Assembly: GCA_015680685.1 (NCBI GenBank)
Contig: MNCI01004329.1
Coordinates: forward strand, 120,469 to 184,468
Reading direction: 5' to 3'
DNA: 64,000 bases
Source of the DNA: Gnetum montanum
Taxonomy: Eukaryota; Streptophyta; Gnetopsida; Gnetales; Gnetaceae
Shown: positions 34,250-46,700 of the stretch, in pieces
How the letters are laid out: each line of letters begins with the position of its first letter
How positions within the stretch are numbered: position 1 is the stretch's first letter
The notes under the pieces: model-generated
What the model was told of the DNA's origin: nothing
Seen by the model: the letters and a program-made list of their open reading frames with translations, nothing else
Database searches by the model: none
Made by a program: the position numbers and the translations under genes

Positions 34250-34990
34250 AAATAAAAGTTGTTGAAAGTGGTGAATAAATGACCAACATCCTTTGCTTGG
34301 TCATAGCCAAAGCTAATAGGGATCAATCCAAGGATATGCCAACATCGCATCTACACTAACCTAGCCAGGAAACCTAGAAGGTAGCCACAAAGGTGGCTAA
34401 ACCCCAAATTAAAGAAAATTGTCAAAGAGGAGATAGAGCAACTCCTCAAGGTAGGGTTTATCTATCCAATCACGAATAGTAAGTGGGTTAGTCCACTCAT
34501 AATTGTACCAAAGAAGGATGGAAAATGGTGGATCTACATTGACTTTAGGCTATTAAATATGGAAACATTTAAGAATCACTTTCCTTTTCCATTTTTGGAT
34601 CTTGGACAATTATAATGGCTATAACAAAATCCAAATTGCACCTGAAGATCAGGCCAAGGCAAGATTCACAAGTCCTTGGGGGACTTTTGCATATTGTAAG
34701 ATGCCATTTGGTCTATGTAATGCCCCTAAAACATTTCAATGCTTAGTCCTTGTATCTTTCAATAGTAAATTGGTAGTGNAATTTCAATGCTTAGTCCTTG
34801 TATCTTTCAATAGTAAATTGGTAGTGGTGTTGAAGTTTTCATGGATGAATTTTCCACCTATGGAGCCACCTTTGAGCAAGCCTTGGACCAACTTGAATAA
34901 GTGCTGAAAAGATGTGTTGAAACAAACCTACGGCTCAACTAGCAAAAGAGCCATCTCATGGTCCATGAAGGCATTGTGCTAGGGCACTGA
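34250..34990 (+). pseudogene. E2 reverse transcriptase
   Basis: Fingers: VKEEIEQLLKVGFIYPI, KWVSPLIIVPKKDGKWW and RLLNMETFKNH (34420-34590). About 40 bp are missing after 34590 relative to E1. Palm: NGYNKIQIAPEDQAKARF, GTFAYCKMPFGLCNAP (34602-34735). An assembly N with a 46-bp duplication splits the motif. Active site VEVFMDEFSTYG at 34829-34864, with Glu for the second Asp of the usual FMDDF. Then ATFEQALDQLE and a thumb region. Cannot be active as read. Confidence 0.85.
34733..34826 (+). repeat. 46-bp duplication around a single N
   Basis: 34733-34778 and 34781-34826 are the same 46-bp sequence, with an N at 34779. As at 8326, this is most simply an unmerged contig overlap. Removing one copy restores RT spacing between NAPKTFQ and VEVFMDEF to about the usual length. 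Confidence 0.85.
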
Positions 34991-35640
34991 ATTTCACAAA
35001 AAGGGATTGAAGTAGACCCAAAAAATATAAGGGTCATCCAAGGAATAACATGCCAATCAAAGACTGTTAAAGATTTTCAGTCATTCCTTGGACACACTGG
35101 ATACTACCAGCAATTTATTGAGAATTTCTCTAAGATTGCAAAGCCATTGGTAGAGCTTAAAAAGAAATATGTACCTTTCATATGGACCAAGGAATTTCAA
35201 ATCACATTCTAATAATTAAAAGAAAAACTCATAGAAATACCAATCCTATGAGCACCAAATTGATCCAAACCATTCCAGATCATGCTAGACTTATCTAACT
35301 ATGCTTTGGGAGTAATGCTCATGTAAATGGACAATAAGAAATTTCCATATTATATCCACTATGTGAGTTGAAGCATTGTGGGAGCATAGTTAAATTACAC
35401 TACCATGGAGAAAGAACTAATGATAGTCATGTACGCACTATAAAAGTTCAGGCACTATGTTCTTGGTTACAAAGTATTTGTGCATACAGACCACAATGCA
35501 ATTCACTTACTCATGAACAAGCTGACGATGAGCCCTCGTGTCATACGATGGCTCATGATCTTGCAGGAATTCAATCTCATTATGATAGATCAAAAAGGAA
35601 CTAAAAATGTGGTCACTGACCACCTCTCTAGCTTAAGATG
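34990..35640 (+). pseudogene. E2 RNase H
   Basis: Follows RT directly: FQSFLGHTGYYQQFIENFSK, KPLVELKKK, then RNase H with FQIMLDLSNYALGVMLM (first Asp of the DAS-type motif present as LDLS), MEKELMIVMYAL, VFVHTDHNAIHLLM and ending GTKNVVTDHLSSL. Stops at 34990, 35212 and 35249 region. The ending is the same as the first residue block found after the E1 deletion, which maps that deletion. Confidence 0.8.
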
Positions 35641-36990
35641 GATAACAAAGAGAAGGAGAGCTTGCTCTCTAATCAATTTCCAAATGAACTCCTCTTTACT
35701 AGAGTAATAAGTGAACAAACACCTACAAAAGCAACATGGTATAATGGCATCCTCACATATCTTCTCACACAAGAGATGCCACAAAACCTGGATTTTAAGA
35801 AGAAGCAACAATTTCTTCATTGGTTTAAATACTTCATGGAAATTAATAAATACCTTTATAAGGTGTTTGTTGATGGCCTAATTTGTTGGTGTGTCCCTAA
35901 CAAAGATCAACTACACGTTCTCTAAGATGCTCATGACAAGCCTTTCAAAGGCCACTATGTAGGAAGATGCACAGCCATAAAAATCTTGATGGCAAGATAC
36001 AATTGGCCTATAATCTTTAGGAATGCCCACTAGTTCGTCAAGTCTTGTGAACATTCTCAACATGATGGGGGTATGACCACTCACATGGAAGGTCCTTGAT
36101 AGTGGATTCAGCCACTAAAACCTTTTGACATATGGGGCATTAACTTCATGGGTCGCATCACACCCATGTCTAATAGGAAGGCGTATATTATAGTAGCAGT
36201 TGATTACTACACAAAATGGTGAGAAGTAGTAGTCGTTACTAATTGTACACCATCCACTACTACCAAATTTATATAACAAACTACCATGAATAGGTTTGGG
36301 ATGCCACATTTACTAATTTCTAATAATGGAACTCATTTCGTAGGTGGCACATTTAGAAAATTAATGCAACGCTTGGGGTAGAACATAAATTAACAACACC
36401 TTACCACCCCCAAGCCAACAGTCAAGTAGACATAACCAACCAAGAGATTACAAAAATACTAACACAAACCATTAGCAAATATAGGAAGGACTAGAGTACA
36501 AAACTTAACAATGCTCTCTGGGCTTATCATTCAACTTGGAAACTTCCTATTGGCTATTCTCCCTACAAGTTAGTGTACAAAAAACTTCCAATGCTCCCAA
36601 TTCAATCTGAGCTCTATACACCCTCAATGGCCTATGATCTAAACCTTGACCTAGGTCTAGGACAAAAGGAAAGATTAATCAATCTAAACATGTTAGATGA
36701 AAATCGATTAGTGGCCCTATCCTTGAATGAGGTGAACAAGGCATTCAGCAGGCAACGTCATGACCTTAGAATCAAGAAAGTAAGATAAGGTTCTTTACTG
36801 GAACCCCACACATGTACCCTAAAAGAAAAAATTCTAAACATTGTGGAAGGGACCTTATATAATTGATCAAACCTTTCCCTCTAGGGCCATGTTGATCTAC
36901 AAACCTAATAGCCCAAATAAAAAGTAGTTGGTCAACATCTAGTAAGTTAAGTCTTTCCTCAAACCAAGATAGGCCAATGTAAATGTCACC
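35641..36990 (+). pseudogene. E2 integrase
   Basis: Linker 35641-35925 open. Zinc finger: AHDKPFKGHYVGRCT, then NAH and KSCEHSQHDG (last Cys now Ser). Core: first Asp lost in WGINFMGRI (Asn); second Asp lost in LISNNGTHF (Asn). A frameshift near 36378 follows the LMQRLG block. C-terminal region 36470-36790 partly open (WKLPIGYSPYKLVYKKLPM, LNMLDENRLVALSLNEVNK), ending near 36990. E1 shares the second Asn but not the first. Confidence 0.85.
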
Positions 36991-37631
36991 TCAATGAATG
37001 GACAACCGTGTTGACCATTACCATGACCTCTTTGTTTTTCTACCTTTTTGCTTTTCACGTTTTTGATTTTACAAATTTTTTATTTTTGAATTTTTCTAAT
37101 TTTACACCATCTTTAGTACCTTTAAACTTTCTTGATTATTTTACAATTTCTTATATATTTTACTTTTTATTTCTTTATTTTTTTAAGTGTGATATTTGCT
37201 CATTTTTGCTAATAAATTCACTTTATTGTCACAGGACACAGTGCCACTGTTGCTATTTACTAATGATGGTTTGTGCTTAATAAGTGAGTGTTGATGTCTA
37301 GTTTCTATTTTTGAATTATGATGTCTAATGACTTTGACATGGTTTATCTTTAATGGAACAAGTAGTGAGTCCATGTCATCCACCCATCCAAAGAACTCTA
37401 TGGTTTTCCTCATTTTGGGAACTTGAGGTCCCTTTTAATTAAAGAAACTTTTAATCAATCGATAACCTCAGTAGTTCCAAAATTAGGAAGGATTCAAAGG
37501 TTTTTAAACAATGTGACTTCAAGGGGACTCAATACTCTTTGTCCTATTCTTCTTGCTTGAGTGTTTGAGTGTTTTTCACAGACTTCTTACTGTTCCATGC
37601 CAACCAATGATAGGAAATCAAATAAGTCATT

Positions 37632-37792
37632 GCATGGTGTGGTTCCCATTCAAAAAATAATAATGGGAATTCAAAGCACACCCCTTCAACACAAATAAGT
37701 CCTTGCATAGTTTGATTCCCATTCAAAAAAAACAAAACAAAATAAAAACAAAAAAAACAATGGGAATTCAAAGCACACCCCTTGGACAAAGA
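37632..37792 (+). repeat. Tandem stem-loop repeats in E2 spacer (2 units)
   Basis: Units start at 37632 and 37705 (GCATGGTGTGGTTCCCATTC and GCATAGTTTGATTCCCATTC), each ending AATGGGAATTCAAAGCACAC. Homologous to E1 7999-8226. Confidence 0.75.
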
Positions 37793-38608
37793 AACAGGCT
37801 ACAAGTACTGGTTATGGAACTCAAACAACATGCACATATGCCTAAAGGTCCCCTCTAACTAAGGCCCTCTCTCTCTTACTTCCTACTTCTCTTTTCTTCT
37901 CTTTATCGAATGGTGGTTGTTTTGTGAAAGCACTCTTATGTCTTGAGTGAGTGGATCAATCTTAGAGTGGTGATGCGACGTCACTAAAAGTGGATGATTT
38001 TGGTCTAGACTAAGGATGGAACTTCTCAAGTCATTTTAACCACAAATTCCACAAGGGACTTCTTATGACCTCAATTTGGAACTCCATTTCACCTTCTCTA
38101 TCATCCATCCATGTTTCCATAACTCACCTCACTACCAGGTTCTATGTTATGTTCTATGTCTTGGTCTGATGTGTTGGGATTCTTGAGTAGATTCTTTTGG
38201 ATTAGTCTTTAACTTTTCATGATCATTAAATCGACTATGGGACCCACAGACTCCTTAGTTGAGGTTATGCAAGGGAGAAAAGGGCATGAGCCTACCAAAG
38301 GTAAGATCTTTATCGTGGGGGCCACAAACCTTAAGGTTTTTAATGAAACATTGATAAATTTTTTTTGGAAATTTTCCTAACTCCCCCAAAGGGTTAATAA
38401 CCTTAACTATATATAAACATCAACTTTTTCCCAAGTTAACCTTTCCAACGGCCTTTGGGATGAATTATTCATAATAACACATAAAATAAATAATAATTGG
38501 GCTAATTAAATTAGCCATAATCACAACTTAGTCAAATGTAACTATCCTCAAGAGTTAAGGTATCCCAATTATTTTAAGGTTACATAATGATTGCTAATCC
38601 ATGGTCTT

Positions 38609-38621
38609 ATTATGATTATAG
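38609..38621 (+). promoter_or_regulatory. Splice-acceptor-like site before extra ORF (E2)
   Basis: TTATTATGATTATAG directly followed by ATG at 38622. The AG-ATG arrangement is also in E3 (TTGATTGCAG before ATG at 54754). It would allow a spliced mRNA in which the extra ORF is the first cistron. Confidence 0.4.
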
Positions 38622-41479
38622 ATGACACCCAAACAAAAACGTCCTCAAGAAGGAGAACCCTCACAACCATGAGAGAAATGACCCACAACTGGAAGGGGCC
38701 AACAAGAACAAGACCAAGAACCACCAAATGTGACCCATGCAATAGGACCTCTTTGAGAGGATCCTGAAGTGGAATCTATTTGATAGATTCCAAAGGAAGG
38801 AGTGCCAATTGAACAATCACAAAGAGGAGAAGTACTTGGACCTGCACCAAGGCTTGAGGTCACTTTGACTCAAGCTTGCCTAAACATCATTTAGTCTCAA
38901 GACAGTCAAAGATCTAGTCTTTAAGAGATCAACTTTGGGCCATTTTTGAAGAAAGCTCCAAAGGATGTCAAGACACAACTACAAACCTCTCCCATGTGGC
39001 CAGCCATAACATCCAATGGGGAATGGTACATGGAAGAGATCTATCTCTTTTGAAGTAATCAAAGGCTAGGGTCCATTGTCAAGATCAAGGACATTCAAGT
39101 ATCCTACTCAGCAAAATCCATTACATAGGCACTTGGGTTGCCTGACATAGGATCACAGATGGCTGAATTATCTACAAAAGGTGATCCTACAACCAAGAGG
39201 GAGTGGACCTAGTAATGCTACGAGGTTGACAATAAGAAGTATGGTGTGCTCACACTGGTAGAGCAAATTTTTTCAAGATTGTGGCCTATCACCCTAATCC
39301 AATGGTGAGGCCAAGTAAGGTAACTACTTTCTCTACCCAAGCATGCACTATTCTAAGCGGGAAGTTCCTTGTTAATCTTCCATAATTGATATACTTGGAT
39401 ATTAAGAAACATTTCAAAGAAAATGAACATGGAAGAAAGACCTTACCCTTTTTTTGTCTCATTAGAAAACTTTGTAAAAGGATAGGCATTATTCTCTACT
39501 CTAACGGCACTCTCAGGTATGTTCCCTTGGCCTCATAGTCAGAAATCATAAAGGATATAATGCCAACAACAACCCAAGAAGAGGAGCTACCACCATGACC
39601 ACCCACTTAGGAAACAACATTAAAGGCTCACGCAATCATTAAGCATCCACGCAAAATCTAAGAACATCTCTTAAGTGGAAAAGAGCAACAAATAGGAACA
39701 AGTGGGATGGATCCATCTGTGTATCGGCCAATAATGAGTCACCTTAATGAGGTGACCCGAACAGTTAGCCAAATGGAGAGATGTGATCCCATTTTCTCTA
39801 CCCAAAGAACACATCTACCTTCAAGGTTATATCCCAACACTTGATAAGTGACAATGTCATTAGCAACACATCATCTATTCCCAAAAATCTCTAGGAATGT
39901 TACCACTTTCTCGATGAGGTTGGAGGAAGGTGAAGAGGCAACTATCTTGGTGATGCAACACCAAGGGCAAGAGATAGCAATAGAAGTGGTAGCTAACTAT
40001 GTAATTAAAGCATTGAATGCACCTACAGTGTCTATACTAGATGTATCTACACTCCAAGATGTGCAGACATCCACAAGCATGGTCAACAGGAAGCTAGATG
40101 TAGCTCAACATGAGAAATTGTTGGAACGACTAGTAAGAACTAGGCAACTAACTTCAAACATCTTTGATATTCTAGAGAACATCACCATAACCCAGTCAGA
40201 GCTACTAAATGTAAGAGGTAGGTGTATTATTTTGGAGGGACAACTAGAAATGGCCCAAGAGTAAAATCAATGCTTCACCATAGAGGTTGCTAAAATTCAT
40301 GCCCAACTTGTAGAACAAGCAATCCTTATCCTAGTAGTGATAAGAGATGAAGCTAACAAACATCTTCAAGAAAAATTTCAGAAGGTTGAGGAGGAGGCAA
40401 TGATGGCCATCTTTAAATAATCTATAGTAGAAGCTTAAATGCACTCAATCAAAAAGAACTTAAATCAGATGTACTAGGAGAATGAAGCATTGATTGCACA
40501 AAATTATCACCTATGAAATATTGATACTCCAAGAGATCAGATGCAAGAATTCATTCATCAACAATAGGAGCAACTTGCCAAGGTAAACACTGAATTGAGA
40601 TAATTGACCATGGAGAACTGCAATCTATCAATGGAGGAGGTACACACCTTGCATCAAAAGTCTACCATCGAGATCACTTCTTGGAAGAATGAAGCACTCA
40701 AATTTGGGAAAGTGAAAAATCACTACAGACACTAGGTCAATTTACAAAAAGAAGTGAATGAAAAAAAAATCCAAATGGCAAAGGTGAAAATGATTGAAGC
40801 CCTCTAGTAACTCCAACAAGAAAGAGAGATGTGGCAATTCATCTTTGATGGGATTGACACCTACAACAAAGCGAAGATCTACTTGAAGGAGTTGCAAATC
40901 GAGGAGATGACAAAGTTCATGGGGTCGGCCAATCTCTATTATGTAAACTTGATAATGAAAACTACTAGATGATTGTGATTAGAGTTAGAAAAACAAGTTG
41001 CTAGCTCATATCTGCTATACGAGGCTGAGTTCAAACACCATAAGGACACCAAGCAAAAGCTTAATACTGCTAATGTTGAACTTGAAGTTCTTAGAGGATG
41101 ATTCAGAGATCAACAATCTATCACTAAGAACCTAGCCAGATCGATAAATGACTGCCAGGAGCTAAAGAATATAGTGAGAGCATTTAACATTGAACACAAA
41201 TAGATTTATACCTAGTTTTTCAATGCCAAGGAGTTGTTTCCATTAATCTCATGTTCTTGGGATGTGTCTGTTCCAACCCACATTGGGAAAGCTAAATGGA
41301 TAGTGCATGATCCTAGGAGCAAGGAGGAGAAAATGAAAGCACTATTGGATGCTTTCCACCTCTCACCTGAAGTCACAATAGCAGTAGGACAACCACAACC
41401 ACCTTAACCATTGCCAGTGTGTGAAGCCAGTGAAGGTTCCTCAAAACCTCAGGAACCACCACTGCCTAGGACCTTTTGA
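38622..41479 (+). pseudogene. Extra sense ORF between integrase and 3' LTR, E2 copy
   Basis: ATG at 38622, stop TGA at 41477-41479, about 900-950 codons with indels and many stops. Visible parts: Pro/Gln-rich start; an N-terminal region with GEWYMEEIYLF, ILSGKFLVNLPQ, and LPFFCLIRKLCKRIGI (39350-39490), which aligns with E3 and resembles the domain often annotated as putative plant transposon protein; an open part 39848-40264; then about 350 residues rich in Glu/Gln/Lys/Leu with heptad-like spacing (40200-41210); a KELFPLISCSWDVSVPTHIG block (41228-41287); and a Pro-rich end. No transmembrane segment is evident, so I see no support for an envelope protein. Function unknown. Present in E3, deleted from E1. 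Confidence 0.7.
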
Positions 41480-41644
41480 TCTTCTCCAACAAGCTTCACA
41501 CCATCAAGAAACATGTTGTCCAATTTTGAAGAGTTGAATCATGGTGTTCAATTTTGTGTCATGAACACCTTCATGTTTTGTAATGTGTCGATCCGTACAC
41601 TCCATTTTTTGTCAAGTCAATCAATTTTTTTTATGTGAATAAAA

Positions 41645-41665
41645 GTTAGTCAATAATCCCATACC
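41645..41665 (+). promoter_or_regulatory. Conserved 21-nt box near E2 3' LTR
   Basis: GTTAGTCAATAATCCCATACC, 55 bp before the 3' LTR. Near-identical boxes stand at 9447-9467 (E1) and 57586-57606 (E3). Confidence 0.6.
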
Positions 41666-41705
41666 TTCTCAATTTTGTAATAGAACTTGAGGATGAGTTT
41701 TCATT

Positions 41706-41719
41706 CAGTTTTGGGGGTA
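41706..41719 (+). promoter_or_regulatory. Polypurine end of E2
   Basis: CAGTTTTGGGGGTA immediately before the 3' LTR. E1 and E3 have ATCATGGGGGTA and AATCGTGGGGGTA in the same place. The short GGGGG core is the likely plus-strand primer. Confidence 0.6.
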
Positions 41720-42662
41720 TGATGAGTCATATTAAGTTGGTTGCATCAATGAGACCTAGTTGACACATCCTACCATGTGTCAATGAGGCCCCGTCGATGC
41801 ATCTTACCATACATCAATGGGGCCCCATCGACGCAATGTTGGTTTTGTTGATTTTGGACTATAAATACATGCTTACAGCCACATTTATGGCACAAATGGA
41901 TTGTATTTGCAACGAAGCTCTTGCATTTTTTCCATTTGAAAGTTAGAATTTTTCCTCCAAGTGCCCATAGTAGGAGTCATTGAGTGTATGGATCTTTATT
42001 CAAGCATTGTTGTACCTAGGCATGGTAGTGTGTGTAGCAATAAAGATGAGCTTTCTGATAAACCTTGTAGCACTTTGGATAGATTAGCTATTTTATTTAT
42101 GGATTTACTATTTCCAATTATTTATTAAATTCTTTCCATTAGTTATTAAATATTTCCTAGTTATTATGTTAATGAGGCAATTAAGTAAGATAGATTACAT
42201 ACATAAGTACGACTACTTTGAGTGTAACACATATTCACTTGGTAATCCCAACAGTGTTATCACTTGGTATGCCTAGTAGTGTAGCGCTTCGTCACCTAGC
42301 AATGGATACATGGGTTCAAGATGTGTACAAAAAGTGGGAATGGATACTTATGTTAGGATTACTTAAATGATTAGTTAATTAGTTAATTTAGGTTAGTTAA
42401 TCAAATTCCTTTTTTATCTACAATTCAAGCACCCAACTATAAAACATAAAAAATGATAAAAATTGAATGCCTTAAGTACACTTAATCATACCAACAAATG
42501 TCACAACTGTAATTGGGAAGACAACAATTGACCTTAAGGCTAGATTCACCTCCAAAAGGGCTAGTGCATCAGAAATGACAAAGTTCATAGAATTCGACCG
42601 AATCATGGGTGAACGATTTATGATTTGTATGGTTGGGCATAGGGGTACCTCGCCGCTCATCA
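41720..42662 (+). repeat. E2 3' LTR
   Basis: 943 bp, TGATGAGTCATATTAAG to CCGCTCATCA. TATA at 41859-41867. Differences from the 5' LTR are concentrated in U3. Confidence 0.95.
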
Positions 42663-42667
42663 ATCTT
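42663..42667 (+). repeat. Target site duplication of E2, right copy
   Basis: ATCTT, identical to 29810-29814. Confidence 0.9.
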
Positions 42668-42915
42668 GCACAAATATTTTACTATGGCTATTTCTTTTTA
42701 AAATTATCTCTTAATACTTAAAATTAATATTGATTGACCTATTTTAGAGGTAGATCTAGGCACTACTGATTTCATTTTAATTTTATAGGTTAATGTTAGT
42801 TTGATTATTGTAAAAAGAAAGCTACATGTGCATTTTCTTCTTTTAATTAGCTTTCTTTTGGGGGGGATTCAAGTGTTAGCTCTTGCTCCCTATGAATGGA
42901 TATTACAAGCATCGT
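42668..42915. other. Continuation of the E2 insertion locus
   Basis: About 250 bp of AT-rich sequence that was contiguous with 27798-29809 before E2 inserted; possibly the end of the E5 LTR. Nothing else recognised. Confidence 0.45.
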
Positions 42916-43795
42916 TGTTGACAAGTAATTAGCCACCAAGCCTTTGCACATTTCCACCATGATTCTTCATGATGTCTTTTGCTAAGAAACTAGCATACAA
43001 CAATGTAGTGGAGCTCATCTAAGGTAAGTATCATAGCAATTCCAATGGCTTTACTATTAAGGGATTTGTGGATGAAAGGAATTTGCAACTATAGATTCCT
43101 TGCAAACACATGATTGTTGATGACCATGGATGACATGAATTCGAGAGCATTAATTCTCAAACAAGCCCAATGCTCCATGGAATGATCCCCATGGCCTATT
43201 CTATTAAACTTAATGAAATCAATGCTCTAATGCACATAGCAATTAGAACCCTAACACCAAATTTGTTGCACATATGAGCCACGTTTAGGCCATCCAGGCC
43301 ATGGATGCCAATATTACTTCTTAAGTATGTGAGGGTTTAATCCTAGAAGTCAACAAATCTGAGATGATGGCACTATTGGAATCCATTTGTTAAGGTTCTA
43401 AAGCTTGAATCAGCACCAAGTGCCATGTCATGGCCACTAATTTTTTGCTTGAACATCCCATGGCAACAACACATGATGAATTTAATATTTTAATGGTTAC
43501 ATCATTTTGGAAATTTTAGAAAGTGATTAATAAACTTTATAAGCTTTTTAATTTTCCAATTAAAATATAAGCTGCCTTACTTAGATATATTCCTCACATA
43601 AAATAGATATTCTCCTCCATGTTGCTTTGAAATTTTAATTAAAATATCACCTTTAAAATCTTTGCCTTGTCTAAGGTATTTGACAAGCTAGCTTTACAAA
43701 AATTTTATAAAACTAATGTAGAATAACTTTATCAACATTTAAAAGCCTATCAAGAACCATCACTACTCCATAAAAATGGTAAAAATGTGCCAACA
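42916..43795 (-). repeat. Repeat R2, copy 2 (probable LTR)
   Basis: 880 bp, TGTTGACAAGTAATTAG to TGTGCCAACA; direct copy of 17091-17971. Flanks are ATCGT and ATAAG. No primer site or polypurine tract beside this copy that I can read with confidence. It could be a solo LTR or the 5' LTR of the element whose 3' LTR is copy 1. Confidence 0.55.
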
Positions 43796-46700
43796 ATAAG
43801 ATTCAACTTGCTGATGTTGTTGAAGCTCTTATCTAAGAAAGCATTAGAAACAAAAATATTTTAGTAGATCTTAACAATGTTGTTAATAAGGTTTTAAATG
43901 TGTTAAATCAAAAGTGATATCATGTCTCACAGATTTATAAAACAAATTTTTTGAAATAGATGTGAAGGTTGCTACCCCACAAGACAAGAGTGGTTAAAGT
44001 AAAATAAAGGGTGAGAGGAACTTTCCATGATTAAATTCTTTATCCTTGTGATCCATCTTTTGGCCATAACTTCAACAAGTGATGGAATCTGATCCTTGAA
44101 TCTTGGCATCATGGAGTGCCTCATCTAAATCATAACAATATTTCTCATGCCATCCTACTTCCTACCATGAAATGTAATACCTCATCAATATTGGCCATAT
44201 CCATCATAACCCTCTATACCACTACAAGAAGGAATTTTAAATAAGTCATAGTGGGAACATGTATCGTTCCTTAATGCAAGGTACTATCCTTATTTTCCAT
44301 CATCATACATGATTGGGTAGTATCATAATAATCATGTTTCTTCCGTGGAATGAAATATCACCTCATAGATGAAAGAATTTTTGTAAGAGAAAGAAGAACA
44401 TAATGATTAGTTAGGATTTATGCTCATCCTCTTCTTCTTCTTCTTCTTCAAAGAAACAAGACCAAGGAATATATATTTCTAAAGTTTAAGAAAATAAAAT
44501 TTTCACTTCTTCCTTAGTTAAAGGAAAAGGTAAAGCATCCACTAGTGAAAGAAAGAAAACTTCATATTTAAAATTCATCTACAAGTTCAACACCTATAAT
44601 GCTAAAAATTATCTCAATCACCTCCCTAGCCACTTGGTGATGTTGATCAAAAAGAAGGTTGTCAAGTGTTAGCCTTCAACTTATTCATGGGAGAAGAATC
44701 CTCCATGTAATGGCTTTGGTGGTAAAGTATGGTTTTTTTATTTGGTATGATTTTTTTTGGTAACAATATATCATTCTCTAATTTTCTTATTCTTTTGATT
44801 TGCTATGATTTTATTTTCATATTTTTGACAATATAGATCTATCAATTTTTATTTTTTATTTCTTTAGTATGATTTTTGAGGATGTCTATTTTTTATATTA
44901 ATAATTAATTAATTTTAATTATCATATTATTTTAAGTTTGTTTTATGTAAACATAGAAAATCAATTAATCTACTTTATGAATGCTCAACTAATAAACCAA
45001 TGAAGGATCTGTGAGTTACAAACATGATGATGATATGAACATGTTTAATGGGTTCAAAGTAGAGCCTTAATCAATGGAATGTCCACTTAACAAAGTTCAT
45101 CCATCCACTCTTCCTCTATCTATTACTTGTTAATCAAGCTTAAAGCTAGGACTTGCATCACAAGTTGAAGCTACTACTACTGGAGCTGTGGGCATGTGGT
45201 GGATCCTCATATTAGGATATGAGCTTTAAAATCCTAGAAGAGTGACTAGTGATTGATAAGAAAATGTTTTATCATTAAGAATCCTTATGATCACTACTAT
45301 GGGTTTGATTAGTATAATTGGACCATGGTGCATGTGCATATCATACCTAACCAACTTGGTCAAAAGAGGTTCATGATGTTATGGACCTATTCCTATGATG
45401 CAGTGAGGGATGAATTCTCATGATCATGCAAGTTAAAAGCTTCAAGTGGTGATATAGCACTTTAATCATTTGTATAGTTCTCATGCACCATTCAATAAAT
45501 TATCTTCTTAAGAAAAAAATGAATAAAAATAAAAACATTTAAAAAATAAAAAATGAAATGAAGTCAAGAAAAAAATAAAGAAGAAGAGGCAATGGGAAGA
45601 GTGTTATGATTTTAATCTTTTTTGTTCATGAAAATTTGTATTTCTACCATCCCTGACTAATCTTATAATTACTCAAGCAAGATCATGATGAAAGGTTGAA
45701 CTAATGCTCATGCAAAGCATGTGTGATGTTAGTTGGTCATGCCTATGCCATGTTAAAATTATTGTCTAGATCACTTGACTTTCAAATATAATGATACAAG
45801 GTAATCTCTTACCTAATTCATACCCATGACCAGGAAGGCCTAGAAGTCTCTCTTTAAGTAAACTTTGGTATTGTCAATTGTTTCTTCCACATAATTCCTA
45901 AATCCTTTTATCCCTAGGGATAAAGATCATAATCCTTAACCTAAACCATGATCATATCTAAACCATAAGAATCCAATTACTTATTCATATTATTGTAATT
46001 AATATTAGGATTAGTGTGTAACTAAAGGGATTGATGAAAGGTTTCGAGTAAAGAAAAATTTGGGAAACCTATTGTGCATACATGCATGGATGGAAAAAAA
46101 CCAAAATAGAATATTGACTTCTAAATGATCTGTGGCACGTTACCTTGGTTCAGTTTCACCAATGATTAGACTACAAAAAAATCAAGGCTAGGTTGCACTA
46201 ATAGTGGTAGGAATGTCCTTGCACATGAAAAGTGGAATTGGAGATCTATCCCCACTATGTGAATAAGTAGTGGAGAAGGGATGTAGTAAAGGATATCTTA
46301 TGAGATGTAGGATGTGCTCATGTGCTTTCATGAACTAATTGAATGATTGGATAGGGATCTAGTGATGTTGTACTCTCACCTTCTCCTTCTTGTCCATAGT
46401 TCATTCTCTATCTCTTCCATTTCATTCTTTTCCATTATTTTGTATGGTAAGAAGTTGATTAAAGTAGAGGATAAGACTTGACCATCCAAGGAGATAGACT
46501 CACATTTGATGTTGATGTATCACTAATTGTTGGGAATCCATGGAAGTTCCATCAATAGGTCTCACAAGGGTAAGAAAGGAAGATGCCTACTATGGGGAGG
46601 ATCCACTTATGAATCCTTAATGGTTTGACATTGTAAGCAAGTGATCTCAAGCTTATCTCCTAGAGATGATAATGCTTACATGGCATAATGCACTTGATTG

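Larger units (their letters stand above)
36991..38621 (+). other. E2 untranslated spacer
   Basis: T-rich start (37020-37200), two stem-loop repeat units (37632-37792), the conserved CTAAAGGTCCCCTCTAACTA line, and the tail ...TTATGATTATAG just before the extra ORF. It matches the E1 spacer and, more weakly, the E3 spacer. No coding frame is evident; the open frames here are shadows. Confidence 0.7.
29815..42662 (+). mobile_element. E2: complete-length Athila-like Ty3/Gypsy element with extra 3' ORF
   Basis: 12,848 bp with two LTRs (950 and 943 bp), perfect 5-bp duplication ATCTT, tRNA-Asp-type primer site, gag, protease, RT, RNase H, integrase, a 1.6-kb spacer, a roughly 900-codon extra ORF and a G-rich polypurine end. 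The LTRs differ by roughly 10-15% by eye, mostly transitions, so the insertion is old. All coding parts are interrupted; the RT active site reads FMDEF, and both integrase Asp positions checked read Asn. It is the only copy here with every structural part of this superfamily. Confidence 0.95.

Noticed and set aside
38622-41479. Envelope-like gene in E2
   Set aside because: Position fits an env-like ORF, but I see no signal peptide or transmembrane stretch, and the C-terminal half is heptad-rich; kept as an unknown ORF.
17091-43795. R2 copies as the two LTRs of one 26.7-kb element
   Set aside because: Flanking pentamers do not match (ACTAT versus ATAAG) and no primer site is readable beside copy 2. 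Kept only as an open possibility.
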